From contig DJXP01000018.1 in the NCBI GenBank assembly GCA_002449785.1, positions 1 to 10,592 of the forward strand: a stretch of DNA of 10,592 nt, in the 5' to 3' direction. The position numbers and the translations under genes were made by a program. This DNA comes from Clostridiales bacterium UBA7001 (GTDB taxonomy: Bacteria; Bacillota; Clostridia; TANB77; CAG-508). Positions 6,707-10,592 of the stretch are shown here, one piece after another; the first letter of the stretch is position 1; the number at the start of each line of letters is the position of its first letter. The notes below the pieces were generated by a model. It saw only the letters and a list, made by a program, of their open reading frames with translations, was not told where the DNA came from and searched no databases.

Positions 6707-8062
6707 ATGGAGTTTAAAGAATATGATATCTTTGAAAATTTAGAAAATAAAGATATTCCACCATATGTTTATGCATATCCAACAAGATCAGCTCAAAGAG
6801 ATGAAATAGCTGATGTTTATGAAATATGGAAAAATGAAGATAAGTATTCTAGTGAAGTAATTAACCTATATTTACATTATCCTTTTTGCAAATATAAATG
6901 TGGTTTTTGTAATTTATATTCTATCGCAAATAATGATTTGAACTTTCAAAATAAATATATAGATGCAATGTGCAAACAGATAGAACAATATAAAGATATT
7001 ATAATAAAAAGAAAAATTAAAACTATTTTTTTAGGCGGTGGTACTCCAATGCTTATTACAAAAGATAATATTACAAAAATTGTAGGGACATTAGATAGAC
7101 TATTTCCAGAATGGAGAAAAACTTGTGAAGAGTTTTGCATAGAAGCATCACCAGATTCAATTGTAAATGCTGGAATAGAAGGAACTAGCTTTTTAGTTAA
7201 AAACGGTATTACTAGAATAAATATAGGTATACAATCATTTAAAGGGAAGGTTATTAACAATTTTGGTAGATCTTATGAGGAAGACATTAACTTTAAAGCT
7301 ATAAACATACTTAAAGAAGCAAAAGTAAAAAATATAAGTACAGATTTAATTGCAGGTTTTATTGGCCAATCAAAAGAAGATTTTATAGAATCTGTTAAAA
7401 TTTTAACTTCTTTAGAACCTAATACAATAAGTGTTTATCATTTAAGAATAAGGCCAGATTCAAAATTTGGGAAAGATAAGAATTATAAGAAAAATCCTGA
7501 TAAAGATTTTTACGAATGGTATGAATTAGCTAGAGAAATAATTCTTAATGCAGGATTTAAACAAGAAACTAATGTTAGATTTACTAGAAAAAATGGTGGG
7601 TATAAGCAGCAAGACTTACAATTTGAGTCTTATCCTGTACTTGGAATTGGAGCTGGTGCTAGAAGTTATAATTCTGTTGCAGATTATATTATAGGTGGAA
7701 GTAGTAAGCCAGATGGAAAGCAAATAGAAGAGTATATAGAGGCTATTAATTCTAATACATTAAAAACCAAAAAGATTTATTATTTAAATAATGAAGAAAG
7801 AATTAGAAGAATGTTAACATTAAATTTATATAGATTTGACGTAGATGAAGTACATAATAAATATGGATTTGATTATGATTATATTTTTTCTAATAAATTA
7901 GAAAAATTAATTGAAAAAGGTCTTGTTAAAAAAGAAAAAAATGTATATACTTTAACCAAAGAAGGCTATAAATATAGAGATATTATATCATGGGGATTTT
8001 TTAGTAGAGAAGTTCAAATGAGAGATAAAGAATTTTATAGTGAATTGGAAAAAAATAAATAA
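6707..8062 (+). CDS. Radical SAM enzyme, STM4012/HemW-like (coproporphyrinogen oxidase-like superfamily)
   Basis: This 451-aa cytoplasmic enzyme is expected to bind a [4Fe-4S] cluster and cleave S-adenosylmethionine. The cluster motif is C61-x3-C65-x2-C68 in HYPFCKYKCGFCN. FLGGGTP (108-114) and RINIGIQSF further on are SAM-site elements, and STDLIAGFIGQ matches the DLI-x-G-x-P-GQ block with the Pro lost. The C-terminal third (EERIRRMLTLNLYRFD... onward) is a HemN_C-like winged-helix domain. The Cys two residues after C68, found in HemN, is absent (Leu70), so it should not be called HemN. The upstream YAYPTRSAQR followed by a Trp segment resembles the YP-x-x-[ST]A-x-R start of STM4012 proteins as I remember it. 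AGGAGGA at 6694-6700 lies 6 nt before the ATG. It may modify the substrate handled by the small protein and kinase just upstream; this is inference from gene order. Confidence 0.88.
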   Translation: MEFKEYDIFENLENKDIPPYVYAYPTRSAQRDEIADVYEIWKNEDKYSSEVINLYLHYPFCKYKCGFCNLYSIANNDLNFQNKYIDAMCKQIEQYKDIIIKRKIKTIFLGGGTPMLITKDNITKIVGTLDRLFPEWRKTCEEFCIEASPDSIVNAGIEGTSFLVKNGITRINIGIQSFKGKVINNFGRSYEEDINFKAINILKEAKVKNISTDLIAGFIGQSKEDFIESVKILTSLEPNTISVYHLRIRPDSKFGKDKNYKKNPDKDFYEWYELAREIILNAGFKQETNVRFTRKNGGYKQQDLQFESYPVLGIGAGARSYNSVADYIIGGSSKPDGKQIEEYIEAINSNTLKTKKIYYLNNEERIRRMLTLNLYRFDVDEVHNKYGFDYDYIFSNKLEKLIEKGLVKKEKNVYTLTKEGYKYRDIISWGFFSREVQMRDKEFYSELEKNK

Positions 8063-8085
8063 AAAGTTATAAAAAGGAGATAAAA

Positions 8086-9939
8086 ATGGAAAAATTAGCA
8101 ATACTTGACTGTGGTGGTCAATATACAAAAGTTATTGACAGAAGAGTAAGAGAGCTAGGAGTAAAATCAGATATCTTTCCCATAAGTGTTAAATCAGAAA
8201 AACTCAAAGATTATGGTTCGATTATATTATCAGGTGGTCCTAATAATATAGGGGAATCTGAAAGATTAAATTTTGATGAGAAAGTTTTTGAACTTGGAGT
8301 TCCTGTGCTTGGAATTTGTTATGGGATGCAACTTATGTCAGATCATTTTGGAGGCACTGTTGATAGTAATTTAAAAAAAGAATATGGACAAAATGAGATT
8401 ATTATTGATAATACAGTTCCACTATTTGAAGGCTTAGATGAAAAACAATATGTTTTAATGAGTCATGGTGATACTGTAAAAGTTTGTCCAAATGGTTTTA
8501 AAGTTATAGCTAAGTCTGGTGAAGAAATAGCTGGTGTTGCTGATATAGAAAGAAATATGTATGGTGTTCAGTTTCATCCAGAAGTAGATTTAACTGAAAA
8601 TGGTATGAAAATGTTGGAGAATTTTATAAGAAAAGTTGCTAAGTATCAGGATGTTTATGCAATTGAAGACAGAATTCAAACTTCTATTAATATGATAAAA
8701 GAAAAAGTTGGAGATAATAAAATAATTGTATTAGTAAGTGGAGGTGTGGACTCTGCAGTAACTGCTGCTTTACTTGTAAAATCATTAAATCCAGATAATA
8801 TATATGCTATCCATATAGATTCAGGTTTCATGAGAAAAAATGAGAGTGATATTGTTTGTGAAAATCTAAAAAAATTAGGTATGAAAAATTTAATTAGAGA
8901 AAATGCAAAAGATTATTTTTTACATACAATAGTTGAAACAGAAGAAGGTCCTATTGGCCCTCTTTCTAAAACAGTTGATCCTGAAAAGAAAAGAAGAATT
9001 ATTGGAGAAATATTTATTCAAATTGCAAATAATGTAATAGAAAGATTAGGTCTAGATAAAGAAAAAACGTTTATAGCACAAGGTACATTAAGACCTGATT
9101 TAATTGAAAGTGGTAACCCAGATATTAGTGGATTTGCACATAAAATAAAAACACATCATAATGATGTTGCAATAGTAAGAGAAGCTAGAAAAAAAGGATT
9201 AATAGTTGAAACAAATAGTGATTGGCATAAAGATGAAGTAAGAAGAGTTGCTAGAAATTTAGGATTAGATGAAGAAATAGCATCAAGACAACCATTTCCA
9301 GGACCAGGCTTAGCAATAAGACTAATTTGCCATGATAAAAATGATGAAGCTGTTATTACTCCTGAAGAAGTAGCAAAATTAGATGAAATACTTAATGGTA
9401 CAAGTCTTAAAGGGAAAATTTTACCAATTAAATCTGTTGGTGTACAAGGCGATGCAAGAAGTTATAGAAATTTATGTTTATTTTCCGGTAACAAATTTGA
9501 TTTTAATTGGAGAGAATTAGTTGATAAAGCTAAAGAAGTTACAGATAATATTCCTACAATAAATAGAGTAGGTTACATATTAAATAAAGAAAAAGTTGAA
9601 AGCAAAATTAATTGTTACAATATGACTATTGAAGATGAAAATATTGATTTACTTCGTGAAATTGATAGCATTGTAACAACTAATTTAAAAGAGGCTAAAG
9701 TTAGTCAAACATTCGCTGTATTAATTCCAATAGGTGTTAAGAAAAAATATTCAATAGCGATAAGAACTTTTGTTACAAATGATTTTATGACTGGTCGACC
9801 TGGTGAAATTGGTAAAGAGGTATCTACTGAAAAAATCAAATCAATTGTTAATGAAATAGAAACTAGATTTGGAAATGAAATTGAATTTATTATTTATGAT
9901 ATAACTAGTAAACCACCTGCAACTACAGAGTGGCAATAG
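8086..9939 (+). CDS. guaA: GMP synthase, glutamine-hydrolysing (long eukaryote-like form)
   Basis: It converts XMP, ATP and glutamine to GMP in purine synthesis. The glutamine amidotransferase domain (about 1-185) has the full triad: Cys78 in GICYGMQ, His164 and Glu166 in FHPE. The ATP pyrophosphatase domain has the P-loop SGGVDS at 218-223. The protein is 617 aa, whereas usual bacterial GuaA is about 510-525 aa. The extra length comes after RQPFPGPGLAIR. PIKSVGVQGDARSYR (from residue 447) and a second dimer region, with IRTFVTNDFMTGRPG and the final DITSKPPATTEWQ, resemble the two-subdomain arrangement of human GMPS. GGAG at 8076-8079 lies 6 nt before the ATG. The gap to the radical SAM gene is only 23 nt, so no guanine riboswitch fits there, and it probably shares the upstream transcript. 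Confidence 0.97.
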   Translation: MEKLAILDCGGQYTKVIDRRVRELGVKSDIFPISVKSEKLKDYGSIILSGGPNNIGESERLNFDEKVFELGVPVLGICYGMQLMSDHFGGTVDSNLKKEYGQNEIIIDNTVPLFEGLDEKQYVLMSHGDTVKVCPNGFKVIAKSGEEIAGVADIERNMYGVQFHPEVDLTENGMKMLENFIRKVAKYQDVYAIEDRIQTSINMIKEKVGDNKIIVLVSGGVDSAVTAALLVKSLNPDNIYAIHIDSGFMRKNESDIVCENLKKLGMKNLIRENAKDYFLHTIVETEEGPIGPLSKTVDPEKKRRIIGEIFIQIANNVIERLGLDKEKTFIAQGTLRPDLIESGNPDISGFAHKIKTHHNDVAIVREARKKGLIVETNSDWHKDEVRRVARNLGLDEEIASRQPFPGPGLAIRLICHDKNDEAVITPEEVAKLDEILNGTSLKGKILPIKSVGVQGDARSYRNLCLFSGNKFDFNWRELVDKAKEVTDNIPTINRVGYILNKEKVESKINCYNMTIEDENIDLLREIDSIVTTNLKEAKVSQTFAVLIPIGVKKKYSIAIRTFVTNDFMTGRPGEIGKEVSTEKIKSIVNEIETRFGNEIEFIIYDITSKPPATTEWQ

Positions 9940-9948
9940 ATAAATTGC

Positions 9949-10419
9949 GAATAGAGTAAATTGAATAGTCGCTGGCAAAATTCGAAAGGATTTGCGAGAG
10001 GAAAGTCCGGGCTCCATAGAGCAATGATACTTGATAACGTCAAGCGAGGGTGACCTTAGGGAAAGTGCAACAGAAAATAACCGCCACGTTAAAACTTGAG
10101 TTCTCGCAAAGCTTGCTTTGTGGGACTTTAGGAGGAGCAACATAGTTAGTTATATTGCAAAACGAGCATGCTCATTTTTTATATAACGAAATAAGCTCCG
10201 ACGCGGTAAGGGTGAAAAGGCAGGGTAAGAGCCTACCGGAAGAATAGTGATATTCTTTGTTCGTGTAAACCCTATCTGGAGCAACACCTTGTGTATAAGA
10301 AATGTTAAGGCTGCTCGCCGTTTTCTTTTAGCACATGAGTGGCTTGAGGTATATAGCAATATATATCCTAGATAAATGACTATTTTAAACAGAACCCGGC
10401 TTACAGATTTACTCTATTC
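9949..10419 (+). ncRNA. rnpB: RNase P RNA (type A), with expanded P12 region
   Basis: This is the catalytic RNA that trims 5' leaders from tRNA precursors. P1 is a perfect 13-bp helix (GAATAGAGTAAAT at 9949-9961 and its complement at 10407-10419). Conserved blocks are AGTCGC after P1, GAGGAAAGTCCGGGCTCC, AGGGTGACC, GGGAAAGTGCAACAGAAA, ACCGCC, GGTAAGGGTGAAAAGG, GGTAAGAGCCTACCGG, AGATAAATGAC and ACAGAACCCGGCTTACAG. The layout is type A. At about 471 nt it is longer than the usual 350-400 nt. The excess is in the P12 region (10086-10204), with a hairpin at 10102-10125 and nested stems 10134-10138/10195-10199 and 10149-10155/10181-10187. The L15 strand reads GTTAAGGCTGCTC, without the GGU that normally pairs with tRNA CCA. 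The 5' end lies 9 nt after the guaA stop, with no clear promoter in between. Confidence 0.97.
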
Positions 10420-10463
10420 TTGAAATTTTTGACTGTTAAGTCAAAAAGCTTCATAGAATAGAG
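10412..10463 (+). other. Long hairpin overlapping the RNase P RNA 3' end
   Basis: CTCTATTCT (10412-10420) pairs with AGAATAGAG (10455-10463), TGAA (10421-10424) with TTCA (10450-10453), and TTTTTGACT (10426-10434) with AGTCAAAAA (10439-10447), around the loop GTTA. That makes 22 pairs with only small mismatches. The outer 5' strand is the same segment that forms the 3' side of P1. The downstream GAATAGAG repeats the P1 5' strand (9949-9956), so this hairpin and P1 exclude each other. It could guide 3' processing or protect the end. No U-tract follows it directly. Confidence 0.6.
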
Positions 10464-10503
10464 ATATGCAAATAAAATGTTACAATTCACAGTCAATTTT
10501 TTT
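10429..10503 (+). terminator. Candidate terminator after rnpB
   Basis: ACAGTCAA (10489-10496) is directly followed by seven T's (10497-10503). Its complement TTGACTGT is at 10429-10436. The loop between the arms is long (about 52 nt), and the left arm is shared with the tight hairpin at 10426-10447, so the two structures compete. It is the only stem in the region ending on a T-run and is the best candidate for the rnpB transcript end. Confidence 0.4.
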
Positions 10504-10592
10504 CAATGTAAGGCTAGTTATTTTAAAATTTTTGAAAAAATAATGCGCCTTGAAAGTAATTTTTGTTTAAAAAATCTTAATTAATTTTATGG
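10504..10592. other. Untranslated, AT-rich tail with one more hairpin
   Basis: No gene is visible up to the window edge. An imperfect hairpin runs from AAGGC (10510-10514) and TTATTTT (10518-10524) to AAAATAA (10537-10543) and GCCTT (10547-10551). A short T stretch follows near 10560. It may be a second, weak terminator or the leader of a gene beyond the window. Confidence 0.35.

Noticed and set aside
6946..7260. 104-aa open frame on the minus strand within the radical SAM gene
   Set aside because: It is a shadow of a well-supported radical SAM reading frame; the plus frame has the cluster and SAM motifs.
6707..8062. Naming the radical SAM gene hemN
   Set aside because: The HemN fourth Cys (CxxxCxxCxC) is missing and no haem-synthesis neighbours are present.
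8063..8085. Guanine riboswitch or PurR site before guaA
   Set aside because: The gap is only 23 nt and holds just the ribosome binding site.
9841..10359. Two minus-strand open frames (9841-10143 and 10150-10359) over the guaA end and RNase P RNA
   Set aside because: They lie antisense to rnpB and guaA, show no recognisable motifs, and arise from the conserved structured RNA.
1..10592. CRISPR array, tRNA genes, complete insertion sequence or prophage genes
   Set aside because: I found no regularly spaced repeats, tRNA-like cloverleaf, transposase or phage protein motifs.

Overview
This is a very AT-rich window in which every gene lies on the plus strand, with small intergenic gaps and strong AGGAGG-like ribosome binding sites. 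That style fits a low-GC Firmicute. The RNase P RNA at the right end looks like the ancestral type A form, which points to Clostridia rather than Bacilli (type B). I cannot name a genus from the sequence.

Left block (1-1481). The tail of a probable folC (folylpolyglutamate/dihydrofolate synthase) overlaps an energy-coupling-factor (ECF) transporter ATPase. The ATPase in turn overlaps a short EcfT-like membrane protein. No substrate-binding S component and no second ATPase are visible. The ATPase has Asn where the H-loop His should be, and both EcfT coupling motifs are weakened.

Middle block (1501-3714). A good sigma-A-type promoter precedes a CobB-type sirtuin gene. That gene is broken by one extra C directly after the catalytic His codon, and its last codons run into a GGGAC/TCC-rich palindromic repeat. 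A FlaR-like P-loop kinase and a small MscS channel follow.

Right block (3736-10503). A second good promoter, with an inverted repeat over its -35 box, starts a row of genes with no gap above about 31 nt. The order is HAD hydrolase, DUF362 protein, divergent PfkB-family kinase, TIGR04076-like small protein, STM4012/HemW-like radical SAM enzyme, guaA and rnpB. The first five have no obvious shared pathway in the literature I know and look like an undescribed metabolic or modification module. They are followed without a clear break by two housekeeping genes. GuaA is the long eukaryote-like form (617 aa) with two dimerisation subdomains. rnpB starts 9 nt after the guaA stop, has an expanded P12 region, and is followed by hairpins that could compete with its P1 helix and with the terminator.

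The points most worth a second look are the five-gene module, the possible guaA-rnpB read-through, the competing structures at the rnpB 3' end, and the sirtuin frameshift.
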